64,000 nt of DNA. Origin: Prorocentrum cordatum. Its lineage: Eukaryota; Sar; Dinophyceae; Prorocentrales; Prorocentraceae. The DNA is taken from assembly GCA_963575745.1 (NCBI GenBank), contig CAUYUJ010006335.1, forward strand, positions 785,262 to 849,261, read 5' to 3'. The notes beneath the pieces are model-generated. The model did not search any database. It was given only the letters and a program-made list of their open reading frames with translations, and was not told where the DNA came from. Shown piece after piece: positions 52,982-63,763 of the stretch (position 1 is the stretch's first letter; the number at the start of each line of letters is the position of its first letter). The position numbers and the translations under genes are program-made.

Positions 52982-53340
52982 GGGAGCGCGCGGCCCCCCC
53001 AGGGAGCCGCGGGCCCCGAATGTCCGATGGCTCCCAGATGGCTCCCAGATGGGGTCAGAGTGGATGGGTGTTCGGGTGTTCGGTAGCACAGGGTGGGTGG
53101 GAGGGAGAGGGGCGTCCGGAGATGCAGGGCGATGGGGAGTTCGTGGGGAAGATGAGAGCGGAGGGGATGATGAAGGCGCTCTCCGCCGCCTGGTGGCCCA
53201 GGGGCGTTTCGCTCCCCTCGGGTCCCCGTCTCGGACACGAGGCGGCCCGAACGAGCAGGAGGGACGGCTGTGCGGGGACGACGCCTTCGGGAGCAAATCA
53301 TGGAAGCCTTGTATACCCTCGCATTTTTTTAGATTGCACT

Positions 53341-53416
53341 GGCGTCGATTAGCATGTGGCAGTCGATGCGAAGTCGATTAGCGTCGATGAGCGTTGATTG
53401 GCGTCGATTCGCAGGA
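53341..53416 (+). repeat. GCGTCGATTAGC short repeats, locus 2
   Basis: Four to five degenerate copies of a 12-nt motif (gcgtcgattagc), the same motif as at 25300-25410. Palindromic gatgcatcg sequences follow at 53471 and 53574. Confidence 0.6.
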
Positions 53417-53894
53417 GCCATCAAGATGGTACGGGAGGCCCCCATGGGTCGAAGGATCGCTCCGCATCGCCGATGCATCGACGATGCGGCTCGTGTGGAG
53501 TCCGACGTTTTCCACGCTGACGGCGCCGATGCGTCGCTTCCGTCCGTCGCCGACACTTCGTCGATGAATCGGGGATGCATCGGCGATGCGGTCCTCGGAC
53601 CCCACCTACTCGGATCCAATGTGAGAGGCCTCTACTCCTTCGCCCGCTAGTGAGGGTCATATTTCTGGGGTTCAGAGCGCCCAGAGATCCAATGTATTGA
53701 AAACATCAAGACGGATATTTACTCGCTTCGTTCTTTCCGCCAGCCCGTATTGTGCCAACGCTGGCGTTTGCCTGCGCGTTCGTGGCCCATGCGGCGCTGT
53801 TAGGCGGTGGTCTTTTTCTGGAGGCGTGGCGGCAGCAGGCATGGAGGTGAAGTAAAAGCCTCTGCTGTCCCACCGCCATGCTTGGGTTGTGGGT

Positions 53895-54660
53895 AGGAGA
53901 CCTCAGGGATGCTTCTTGGGGTCTCTTCGGAGCACTCTCGTGGGCTTCTGGGGGGCAGTTTTGAGGCTTCTCAGGGACACCTTGGGAGCCTCTTGGGGGC
54001 CTCTTGGGACTTCCTGGGGGCCTTTCGTCGGCCTCTTGGGGCCTCTTGGGGCCTCTTGAAGCCCCTTGGGGCCTCCTGGGGGCTTCTTGGGGCCGATGCT
54101 CGACATGTCCGTTCGGGTCCCCCATCTTGGCTCCTTCTTGGAGCCGCCTTGGGGGCCTCTTGGACCGTTTTTGGAGGCCTCTTGAGCCGTCTTGGGCCCT
54201 CGTAGGCCGTCTTGGGGCCCTCTCGGAGGCCTGTTGGGCCGTCTTACGGCGATCTTGGAGGCCTCTAGGGCCGTCTTGGAGTGTTGGAAAGCCGAAGAGG
54301 CGAGAACGCCCCAAATTCTCAAACACAGAATTGTATTTTTTCCTCTTGGGGGCATCTTGGGAGGAGGCTTCAGGGGGCGTCTTGGAGGCCTCTTGGGCCG
54401 TCTTGAGTCCATCTTGGGCGTCTTGAAACAGTCTTCGGGCGTCTCGCACCCTTCTTGGACTGGCTCGGGGGCCTCTTGGGACAAACTGGACCCGTCTTGG
54501 GGCCGCCCCGGGAGTTGTTACGGCATCCTTGGGCGGAGTGCCGCGGGAGTGCCTCGAGAGTGTCTCGGGAGTGTCTCGGGAATGCCTCGAGAATGTCTCG
54601 GGGGGTGTCCCAGGAGTGTTCCGGGTTTTTTTCGGCCTGGGACCCCCAGGAGCCGCCACG
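53895..54660 (+). repeat. TCTTGG array
   Basis: Array of the family with an A-block at 54290-54345. The right end changes to gtgcctcgagagtgtctcgg-type repeats of about 13-16 nt (54535-54625). Confidence 0.75.
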
Positions 54661-54854
54661 CGCTCGCGAACCAGAAACATCGTAGATTTGTTACCGTAGA
54701 TCTTGACCAGCGTTTTTTCTGTTCGGCCTCTGGGGGTTGCCGGGCCGTGGGAGCGTCAAAACACGGCCATGGATGGAAATCGGTTCCTGGGGCGTGACCA
54801 CGAGGTCGGGGGCCCGTGTCTCGAATAAATCGCGAGGGGGGGGGGGAGGGGGCT

Positions 54855-54946
54855 GGTCATGTCACGATTCGCGCGGGCGCCGTCTAGGAGTGCTCAGGAC
54901 TGGCTCATTCCCACACGGCGCCGCCGGCGCGAATCATGACGTTGCC
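54855..54946. repeat. Fold-back element 2
   Basis: Left arm 54855-54890 (ggtcatgtcacgattcgcgc) and right arm 54908-54946 (ending cgaatcatgacgttgcc) pair around a 17-nt loop. Arm and flank (G-rich on both sides) resemble the element at 48745-48833. Together they form a small family of fold-back elements. Confidence 0.75.
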
Positions 54947-54999
54947 ACGGGTGGGGAGGGGGGGCGGGGCCGGCCACATGCGTTATCGCGAAGAATTAG

Positions 55000-55800
55000 A
55001 AAGGGTTTTCAATGGGGTTCGTCTTTCTGGGGGTCAGAGCAATCCCCAGGAGAGTCAATGAGGCAATCTGCGGCGCGAAAGAGGTGGCCCGGGCCAGCGC
55101 AAGCCAGAGAAATTGTCAACAGCATGCAACATATAAGCACGCCTTGTGAGACATACGCGGCCCCAGGAGAAGAACATCAAAGGTGTAAGGTATCGAACCC
55201 CCAAGAAGCTGAGCCCCCTCAGCAGGCGTGCAGAAGCCCCGTCGCTGGTCATTGGCGCGTCATTGGGCCCAGGTCCCCTCCGCGTCGTGGCGGGGGAGGT
55301 CCGCGGCGGGAGGCTTTTGCTGGCCCCTCCCCGGCCTCCGGGGGCCCCTCTCGGGCTGGCCTCGGGGTCGTCAGAAATCGACTCGGGGTGAAATTTAGCA
55401 TCGCTCGGGCGTGTGCATCGTTTTCGGCAAGCTCACCGCCAGAAAGTCTGAACCATTTCGGAGCATCTTGGTTTCTCTCTTGTCCGCCACGGAAGTATGT
55501 ACACAGGTACACTTCAATGGTTTGTTCCTGGTCCTCAGGGGAGGATGGCGGTGTATAAATCACCATTGAGAATCAGCGACTTTTACACCTCCAACCCCCC
55601 TGAAAGTTCACGCAAAGTTCGTCGTTGGGTGTCTTTGTATATACTGTCGTGGCGGGTCTTGAGAAACAACATGCGAACGAAACCAAACAGTGCACGGGGA
55701 ACGGACGTCAGAGCGATGGAATGGACACGCCAGTCTTACGTCATCGAGAGGAACCCCTTACCCTACTATGACAATGAAGATGTAGGCTCTAAGTTGGGTC
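55000..55800. other. Spacer without recognised gene
   Basis: Short frames only. The longest (55497-55874, 125 residues) has no recognisable domain. Confidence 0.35.
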
Positions 55801-55807
55801 CCCGTGC

Positions 55808-56182
55808 TTGCGTCAGAGATACGAGCCTGGGTGGTTCAGCTCGGCACGTCTGCAGCGAGGGCCCCTGCCCCTGATGCCTTGCGCCTCTCAGCTGAGGTCC
55901 GCTCCCAAAGGGTCAGGGCTCCCTTCGCCGCTGATCACTGCGGGGCTCGTCGGGGCCGTGGCTCCCGGGCCGTCGTTCTCCCCGGGCCTCAGCCAGCGGC
56001 CTCAGCATCGAGGGGTCCTGCGGCCGCGGCACGGGCACGACGCCGTCCACGGCGGCGTCGGCCGGCGCGGCGCGGCGGGCGGCCGCGGGATGGGACGCCC
56101 AGTACTCTCCACTGGACAGGTCTTCTGGTTCTCTGCTCCTCCCCCGGCCCCACGTCGGTGGTTCAAGGATGACTTGAGGTAG
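55808..56182 (+). CDS. Unidentified ORF ending in the MITE
   Basis: A GC-rich frame of 124 residues, Pro/Arg/Gly-rich, with no recognised family. Its TAG stop is made by the left TA of the MITE (agg, then TAG at 56180-56182), so if the frame was ever coding, the insertion truncated it. The frame may equally be chance in GC-rich DNA. Confidence 0.2.
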   Translation: MRQRYEPGWFSSARLQRGPLPLMPCASQLRSAPKGSGLPSPLITAGLVGAVAPGPSFSPGLSQRPQHRGVLRPRHGHDAVHGGVGRRGAAGGRGMGRPVLSTGQVFWFSAPPPAPRRWFKDDLR

Positions 56183-56304
56183 GAAAGGGGTGTGGCATAA
56201 AGGGGTGTGGTGCCAATACTGAGTCTGGCGATGCCATCTATCGTAGAGAGCATCTCGATTTCCACGATTGGCACCGTACCCCTTTATGCCACACCCCTTT
56301 CCTA
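56180..56304. mobile_element. MITE with 38-bp terminal inverted repeats and TA target site
   Basis: Left arm 56180-56217 (taggaaaggggtgtggcata, aaggggtgtggtgccaat) and right arm 56267-56304 are inverted copies matching in 36 of 38 positions. The element is flanked by TA on each side (56180-56181 and 56303-56304). The 49-bp centre has no coding content. Length of about 121 bp between the TA pairs, the TA target and near-perfect ends fit a miniature inverted-repeat element of Tc1/mariner type moved by an enzyme encoded elsewhere. Confidence 0.85.
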
Positions 56305-56599
56305 ATTACCTCCAGAGGATGGGGTCCTGAGGAACGGGGTCCCAGGGACGAGGGGCCTCAGAGAATGTGACTGCACCCTTGGATCCCTTCCCATCCTCGG
56401 TCCTCGGGCCCCCATCCCTCGGGGCCCCAGCTTTGAACCCTCGACCTGTCTGCCCCTCGATCTTTCTCTTCCCCTCCCCGCCGTCCTCCTCGTCCCCCTC
56501 CTGCTGCTGTAACGGCGGGCGGTGTCCCTCTGTACGCGGCCCGTCCACCCATCCCGAAACTAAGCTCACGGCCGATCCTTCCAAGGAGCGCCAGAGCAT

Positions 56600-56935
56600 T
56601 TCGACCCTCGTGTTCGTCCTCGTCCTCGTCCTCGTCCTCGTCTTTGTCTTTGTCGTCGTCGTCGTCTGCCTCTTCTTGGTCCTCCTGGCCCTTGCCTGCC
56701 CCCTCCCTCCTCTTTGCACCCTCGCCCTCCGCGCCATTCCATCGTCTTCGTCCTCGTCCTCTGCGCCCTCGTCCTCGTCCTCGTCCTCCTCCTCCTCCTC
56801 CTCGTCCCCCTCCTCCTTCTCCTCCTCCTCGCCCTCCCCATCGTCCTCGTCCTCGCCCTCTGCGCCCTCGTCCTTGTTCTTCTCCTCCTTCTCCTCCTCC
56901 TCGTCGTCCCCCCTGTCCCCAAGGCTGCGATATGT
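56600..56935 (+). repeat. (CTC/CGT)n pyrimidine array
   Basis: CTC, CGT and CCT triplets, the opposite strand polarity to the GGA arrays in the rest of the window. A GGA run follows at 57219-57270. Confidence 0.9.
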
Positions 56936-57289
56936 GATCTTGACCCCGTCTCTCTCGGTGCTGCCGCCGAGTGGACCGACGCAGGGTGCCCGACGCGAAC
57001 CTCCAGCGAATCTCCTCGTCCTCGTCCTCGCCCTCTGCCCGAGATGCGACGTAGCGAACACAAATGCAGGAAACATTACGACCGGAGCCCGGACCCCATC
57101 CTCCTCCGCTATGTCTCGAGCTGGATCGATCTGTGACGGTCCCGGGGATCGAAAGTTGGCGAAAACGCCCAGTGTGAAACGAATGCAACGCCCGGATCTC
57201 AGGGAGAAGGCGGGGAAGGAGTTGGAGGAGGAGGAGGAGGAAGAGGAGAAGAAGGAGGAGCAGCAGGAGGAGTTTTACCAATCAGATAC

Positions 57290-58040
57290 ATGTAATCCAC
57301 ACAGTAAGACGACCACAGCACAGCTCAACGCAGCGAGAAACCATTCTTACCGCAGCGCCACAAAATCGAATTTCCTACAGACCAGCCGTTCACATGTGAC
57401 CGACCCGCGACCACAAGTCATCGCCCTAGAGGTCGGCCATGAAAGTAAACTATCACCACGACGGCTCAAGCACATAGCATGACTATTCACCAACGCGCCA
57501 CAAATACGTTGACGACTCAATGACCTTACACACGCGCAGCTTATACCACAAGCCACCATTACCACAGGTACCCTTACTACCTGGATCCAAGTGGCAGCCT
57601 TAGGCCCACGATGGTTAGCTACCACAGCCTCACACACAGACGATCCACACACAGTGGACCATAGGGCCATGGCTCGAGGACGCGCACGACGCACCTAAGC
57701 ATTACTTACGACAAATCGAACATCAAGCCCAGAGCTCGGATTCCGTGCCTCGACAAGCAGTGCACATTAATGTAGCAGCACCACTTACGACAGCTAAATT
57801 CCGACCATAATGATTCCCCACCAGCCCCCACCACAATTGCAAACCGCATAATTCTGTTATGAATGCGGCCACCCCTCAGCTTGGAGAGCACATCGCACAA
57901 CCACGCACCCACAACAGTACCAGTTTACCACCAGAGTCAGCGACACCACATGCAAATGCTGCCAGGTACAGTTCTCCACAAGACAACGGCTCCTCACGCA
58001 CCTACGTCGCAGAGTAGCGCGTTGCCACACATATCAGAAC
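57290..58040 (+). pseudogene. Retroelement remnant with C2H2-like zinc fingers
   Basis: The frame from 57852 reads FCYECGHPSAWRAHRTTTH and then TCKCCQVQFSTRQRLLTHL with ARCHTY, two C-x2-C...H fingers. The second recalls the zinc finger (C-x2-C-x-x-F...L-x-x-HL...C) that follows the RT in some dinoflagellate LINE-type proteins. Upstream, another frame near 57576 reads LTTWIQVAALGPRWLATTAS, similar to the W-x-x-x-L-x-x-DL-x-WL stretch that precedes that finger. No RT motifs are visible, so this is a short fragment. Base composition is AC-rich, unlike the neighbouring repeats. Confidence 0.4.
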
Positions 58041-58049
58041 AGGAAAACA

Positions 58050-61000
58050 CATACACACAAAGGGTTTTATTGGTTTTCCGCCAGAAGGGGGCGTCGTTGA
58101 GAGGGTGCCTGGCACGGATGCGGGGATCGGGGTGGCGTCGGTGTTTGACATTGGCGGTTTGCGTGGCAAGTGCGCTTAGCTGGTCGCATTTGTTCGGGAC
58201 GCATGACGGGTGGAAAGGCCGCTCACCAGCAACTGGCAGTCCTGTGCCCGCGGGCCAGAACAAATGGTCGCGCGCTCGCAAAGGGGTGCGAGAAAAAGGG
58301 GTTGGGAAGAGAGCGCGAGTCTCATTCCCAAGAAGTCCCTTCGATAGGCAGCAAACACATCTTTTCCTGTTCATCTGCTGCACGGCCAACCGAGAGAACG
58401 AACAGCTGTCTCGGCGCGCAGTATTGGCTTCGCTTGCGCGCATCCTGGCTTCCTTCTGTTGCTTTCTTCGCTTCATTCTCGCCCTCCTTTTCCTTTTCCT
58501 CTTCCCCTGCTTTGCCTTGTCCCGCCCCCCCTTCCTTTCCAGCTCGGAGCTGCAGCCGCGCGCGAAGAGCGCAACCCACAGGGCGATGCTGTAATTCCTT
58601 TGTGTGCCACGGAGTCTCGTGTAACTCCTTTGTGTGCGTGCTGGTTACACTGCCAACGCGGGGCGCACACAGAGTTTCCTTTGGATGCGATCGTTTTCGC
58701 CGTCCCCACAAGAGCACGCGCGATTCCTCTGTGTAGAGCTTGCTTTCCCGCCTCGAGGAGCGCACGGGGCCTGGCGCTACAATCACAAGGCCGCGGTGCC
58801 TGGCAGTGCGATGCAGCTGCGCCGGATACCACACCAAAAACGAGCCTACGTGGATTTCGGCACTTCTGCCGAAATCGCGCTGGCAGCTGGCCAGCCACAA
58901 CGCCGGCGCTGCATGCCCGCGCGCGCTGCTGCGTTCTGCTGCCGCGACGCGTGCTGCTGTCAACGTATGAACAAATTGACGTTGCACGGTGGTTTGGCTG
59001 TGCCAAACCACCATGGGATGTTTGTTGGTAGCAGAGCTCGGGATCTTGTCGCCGCCGACAGCGTTGCCACACCGTACATGTCAATTGCATATTAGTGTAC
59101 GGCCGTGCATCAACCCTGGTTCGGATCGCTGCGGATCCAGTGGCACGTGTGCACCATTGGTGGCGCCAAAACCCTTTGTGTGAAATTCCTTTGTGTGTGT
59201 GTGTGTTTTTCTGGTTCCTGACGTGCTACCGACAGCGCCGTCGGCCCGTTCTATCTGACGCAGTCCAAGCAGACAACCGAGCGAGCGGCGAGACACGTGG
59301 GCCAGTGAATAGAACATGATTACGAGCACACACAGCAACGGTTCTAGCAGTTAAGTCCGTTGAATACAGACGACGCGGCCACGAGCAGTTCACGACACAC
59401 ATACCACCAATAACGACTCTTGACTCACCGCGTAAAATCTTTCATTCCCTCACGGGCAGCCCTGCCTACATACTTCCTTTTTTGGATGATCGACACTGCG
59501 ACGACCTCCAAGTGGCTTAGCAGTACCAGAGGTCATATACATTTGATTTAGCGCATCATGCAAGCGCCCGTACCAGCCGCCATTGCTAGACCGCCCGACG
59601 ACACATGGGCAGCACCTACGACACATCGGACACTTTCTGAGCTATGGGGCGCACTAATCAACCACCAGAACAGCTTCTACGTGCCAGACTGTCTAACAGA
59701 CGAGTGCACGCATATGCCCCCGCGCCTACGCGTGGCCAACTGGCCGCGAACAGCAGCGCAGCCAGGCAAAGGTCGATCGGCTGGAATGTTTGCGCCGCGA
59801 TGGCCCCGCGCCTCGCGCAAGCGTGTCGCGCGCGAACCTGTGCGATGCCGGTGGGCTTGCCTGGTGGGCCCAGTAATCTTCTTTTGGCACTGGCGATGGC
59901 TGGCGACAGCGAGCGCGCGCAAGCAGACCAGAGCCGCCTCGCCCCCCTCCCCGAGGCATGCCCCGCATGGCTTCCGCGCAGGCACGGGGCGGTCTGTCGG
60001 CCACCAGCATGCATTCGCAAAGGCGAGCGGCCACCATCGTGCGACTGAGACGCGCACTTCAAGTTGGACCGCAACGGGTGCAATACCGCATGCGACAGAT
60101 GAGTGATCTGAGACGCGCTCTTCAACGCGCGCAGCACCAGATGAAAGCGCAGCTGTTCACGCGAAAGACAAGTAACACTTGTGCGCGTACCTTTTAGGGG
60201 CCTTCGAAGCATGCCCCAGAGGGCACCCGTGCCAGGCGCGAAGCGGGCGAACTGCATTAGTCGCCTGCTGGAGCCCGTCGTCTGGGCCACGCGCGGGGGC
60301 CTGCGGGGCGCGCCTCGGGGAGGGGCTATCGGGGCGCGTCGCTCACGGGCTTCATTGGCTTAACAATGACGACCGTTGTGAGGCCTATACTTGGGCTCGT
60401 TTTGCTGTTCTGAAGCCCAAGCGCAACGTGTGCGAGTTCGACGAGCCACTGACGTGCAACGTGCAGATTGCGCGCGCGCATATCGACGTCGTCGGCTTGG
60501 CAGCGCCACCCCCGCATCGCGGGGCCCCGGAGGGCCGCGTCATTCTTTCGCCATAATTTTTTCGTCGCGGCAACCATTGCTCTCGGGCGCATGCAGGCCC
60601 GCTCTTGCGAGCCCAAAGCGTTGCAGCTCTCCTCGTCATGCAAGACGGCGCTGCATCTGCGCGGCGCTGCCCTGCGATGCAGGATGGGCGCCCTGGGGCG
60701 CGCGTCGCCGACTGCGCAGACGCGCCGCGACTTGTCTGGGCAGACGCCATGGACGTCTACGCGGCGCGTTCCGTCGCGGGCGAAGACCGGGCCACGTGCG
60801 AGCGCAAATGCATGCGTGACTCGCGCAACGTCTCGTCATTCAACCGCTGCGCCGACGACGCAGCCGACGCCCCCCAACAAGAGGCGCATGACGCATGACT
60901 ACAATCGCAGCGCGCAGCTGCGCCCAATCCAACGCGCGATCCAGCAACAGCCGCAACTCCGCGAGGGCAAGTGCAGCGCATCCAGCTGGGCGATGTGACG

Positions 61001-62940
61001 AGCCAGGGGCTCGACCAGAGGCTTGCGTACGCGACGCTCTGGCTTGGCCGCGAATGCTTGCCAGCCCGTGCAGCCGAAGGTTGGGCGTGCGCGGTGCGTG
61101 GCAGTCCCGTCGCAGTCGGTTTCCTTTCCGATGGCAGTAGCTATTAGTTCCATATGTTACAGCAACGACTTGGGGAAGTACCGTGGCAGTGGAAGCACAT
61201 GCGCCCGCGGTGGGCGACGCGAGACTTTGGGGGTTCGCCCGCGCGACGCGCCATGCGGCCGACCGTTCCGACGACTCCGCGATGGCCAACCTGTCGCGCC
61301 CGGGCAAGAGATGCACGGTGAACGCGTCCAGCCCCAGAAGCGCTCCGCGACGTTGACAGACGAATAGTGCGGTTGAAACTTCCGCTTTGCAGTAATGGCG
61401 TGACGGATTCGAAATTGATGAAGACAGCAGCGCGCGCTATCCACGCCGGGATGCGATCCGCAGCCGGGTCGCTCGTTCAGCGCCCGACAGTATCAATCAC
61501 ATTGCAACCTGGTCAGGGCTGCTCTCATTGCCCGGCTTACTAGCCGACCCATTGCGCGCATCTGGGACAGCAGCGTTCCACCCGCCGTCTGGCGCAGTGA
61601 TCGCTGACGGCGCGCGTCGGCACATCGCGCCGCCAGCGGCTCATGAGCAGCCTCGCTCAACGTGTCGAAGTGCACCTAGTGCCTGGCTCCATCACGCAGC
61701 AGCTCAATCTATGCTCTACTGCTGACATGCCAGAATGTGTCACCGACCCAATTTGAGCGATCACCCATGCCGGCGAATGCAAAATGGCCACCCAGAATCG
61801 GCGAGCTCTCACCAACGGCCATCGCTCCAATTCACTTTCAACAGGTTGCAACTGTTCTGCGCGCGCCGCGCCCGACGGGGGGCGCCGCCAACTGCGGGCC
61901 GCCCGCGAGAAGCAGAGGGCTCGGCGCAGATTTCGGCGAGGGCCGCGCGCGGTGCCGCTTGATGCGCGAGAAATGCGCCATGCCACGCATGCAGAGTTCG
62001 AGTATGAAAACGCGCTGCGGAAGTGCCGCGCGGGGCGCCCCCCCCCCAGCCGCGTGGCCATGTGCTGCCGCGCGTCGACTTGCGACCGCCAGATTAGCGC
62101 CGCGACCGGGCGCGGCAGAAGCGCCGCCGCCGCCGACCGCCCAAACCTTAGAATGCCAGCGCCGCCGCCTTTCCCCACGGAGTCTCCGCCCATGACGAGA
62201 GCGCCGCCGCCAGAAGTCAATGCGCGCCCGTGGCGCGCAGCCGACGTCGACGACGTGGGGCCCCCCTGACTTGCGCCTCTGGTTTCGCCCGACAGGATTG
62301 CAGCGCCCGCGGAGGGCCCCCGGCACAGCGACGACGGCGACAGACTATGACAGCCAAGGGCCAATGCCATTTTCGCTAACATCGCACTGCCATATCCCAA
62401 GCGTGCCATGCGCAGCCCACCCGGATGGGCAGCTTCCTGCGCCGTGGGAGACTGCGGCTGCGGTTGCCCGATTCGCTGCAATGGTCTGGGCAACGTCTGC
62501 GCGCCCCAGTTCTCCGGCGACCGCTTTCCTCGACAAGTGGCGCAGGTGGGTCAGCAGGGTCAGCTGCGAATATTCCGCCGGCGTCGATTGCCCGCGCGCG
62601 CTCCCGCATCCACCGCTGCGGCCCGGCCGGGAGACAGCCGCCGGCGTCGCCGGCGCGCGCGGATTCGCTCCCGAGAACTCGACGAACGTTGACCAGCAGC
62701 CACCGCCAACGCGCCCGCGTTTCAAACGGGCGCCAATAATGATGCTTGTCGGCTCCTTCGGAGACGCGCGGGGCAAATGTCTGTCTGGCTGCGACTTCCG
62801 CATCGACGCCGCACCGGCCAACGCGCGCGTCCAGGACGACCTCTTACGGCGCGAAGCAGCGCCCGACATCGGAGCCACTCCGGCACATCTGTAGTACCGC
62901 AGTGGCTCTACGACGCCCTGGAAGGAGATTGGGCCTGGGC
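58050..62940. other. Largely unassigned, low-repeat region
   Basis: This 4.9-kb stretch lacks the TCTTGG and triplet arrays seen elsewhere. Many frames overlap on both strands, but none shows a domain that I recognise. A charged helical stretch (LRRALQVGPQRVQYRMRQM at about 60055-60115) could be a coiled coil of a decayed ORF1-like protein. The motif cctttgtgtg occurs at 58597, 58627, 59173 and 59188, and inverted at 58054. Confidence 0.4.
58988..59012. repeat. Perfect 11-bp hairpin
   Basis: ggtggtttggc, a 3-nt loop tgt, then gccaaaccacc. A strong stem that could act in RNA or DNA; no neighbouring gene explains it. Confidence 0.75.
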
Positions 62941-62947
62941 TCGCTGA

Positions 62948-63763
62948 GGACAACCGCGTTGCTGGACAGGGTTCGCAGCCGCTGCGAGCCGCCAGCGCAG
63001 CGCGCATCAGGTAGCACAAGCAGCCCCAATCCTCACTGCTGACCACGTCTCGCAGCACCCACCACCACCCAAGCTCCAGATACTCGTAATATGTCCACCA
63101 CCTGGTACATCGTGGGCCAAGTTCGGCTGGCTAGCCGACATTCCACCTGCGCGCCGAGCAGGTCAGACTCTGATAACCGTTGCAGCCTACTTTCCTCCCG
63201 AAGCACCACAACTTATGGATGATGGCCAACCAGGATCGTTTCTGATACCCGCAGGTGACGGTTTTTATAGCACCTGCAGCCGCCATGAGCCAACTCTGAC
63301 GGAACACCCCCATACAATTCGGGCGCACCAGCAGAAGTACGAATAGTACCTGGCGGGTACACAGAAACGCACTGACGAAGACGACGTCTTACCATACAGC
63401 GCGCCCCCGACCGACAAATCCAAGCGCCTGTCTGCGCCGTGGCAATCACAGCTTGGCACCCAGTATGGGATCCCTACGGGGCATATTCGGGGGAGAGGCA
63501 CCATAACCATAGTGACATCGGCAAGTGTACTTACTGAACGCCACATGCCTTCTCACCCATACGTGCATTATCGTCATTGGGAGGGGATGGGCGGCGGTGG
63601 GATCGTGGTTGAGGGATGCCTGGCAAATTGGCGTCTCTTGCACAACGCCACAGGGGTCTCTGTGCATGGGCCCTCCGCTGCCTTGGGGACATCATTCCAG
63701 TCGTGTTCACAGGATGCCCTGACGATCTCCTGTGCACTTAGCAGTCTCATTTGTTTGCCCTGA
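62948..63763 (+). pseudogene. Long frame with one internal stop, unidentified
   Basis: One frame is open from 62948 to 63763 except for TAG at 63344-63346, giving about 270 codons. It reads LQILVICPPPGTSWAKFGWL, then TLITVAAYFPPEAPQLMDDG, then, after the stop, QSQLGTQYGIPTGHIRGRGT. The composition is mixed, without repeat bias, and the frame has no ATG near its start, so it may be an exon or a decayed gene. I do not recognise the family. Confidence 0.3.

Noticed and set aside
58170-58736. 188-residue frame in the unassigned right-hand region
   Set aside because: Several frames on both strands overlap here with similar length, and none has a recognisable domain.
61657-62493. 278-residue minus-strand frame
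   Set aside because: GC-rich DNA with few stop codons on either strand; no domain, no consistent codon bias, and equally long frames oppose it.
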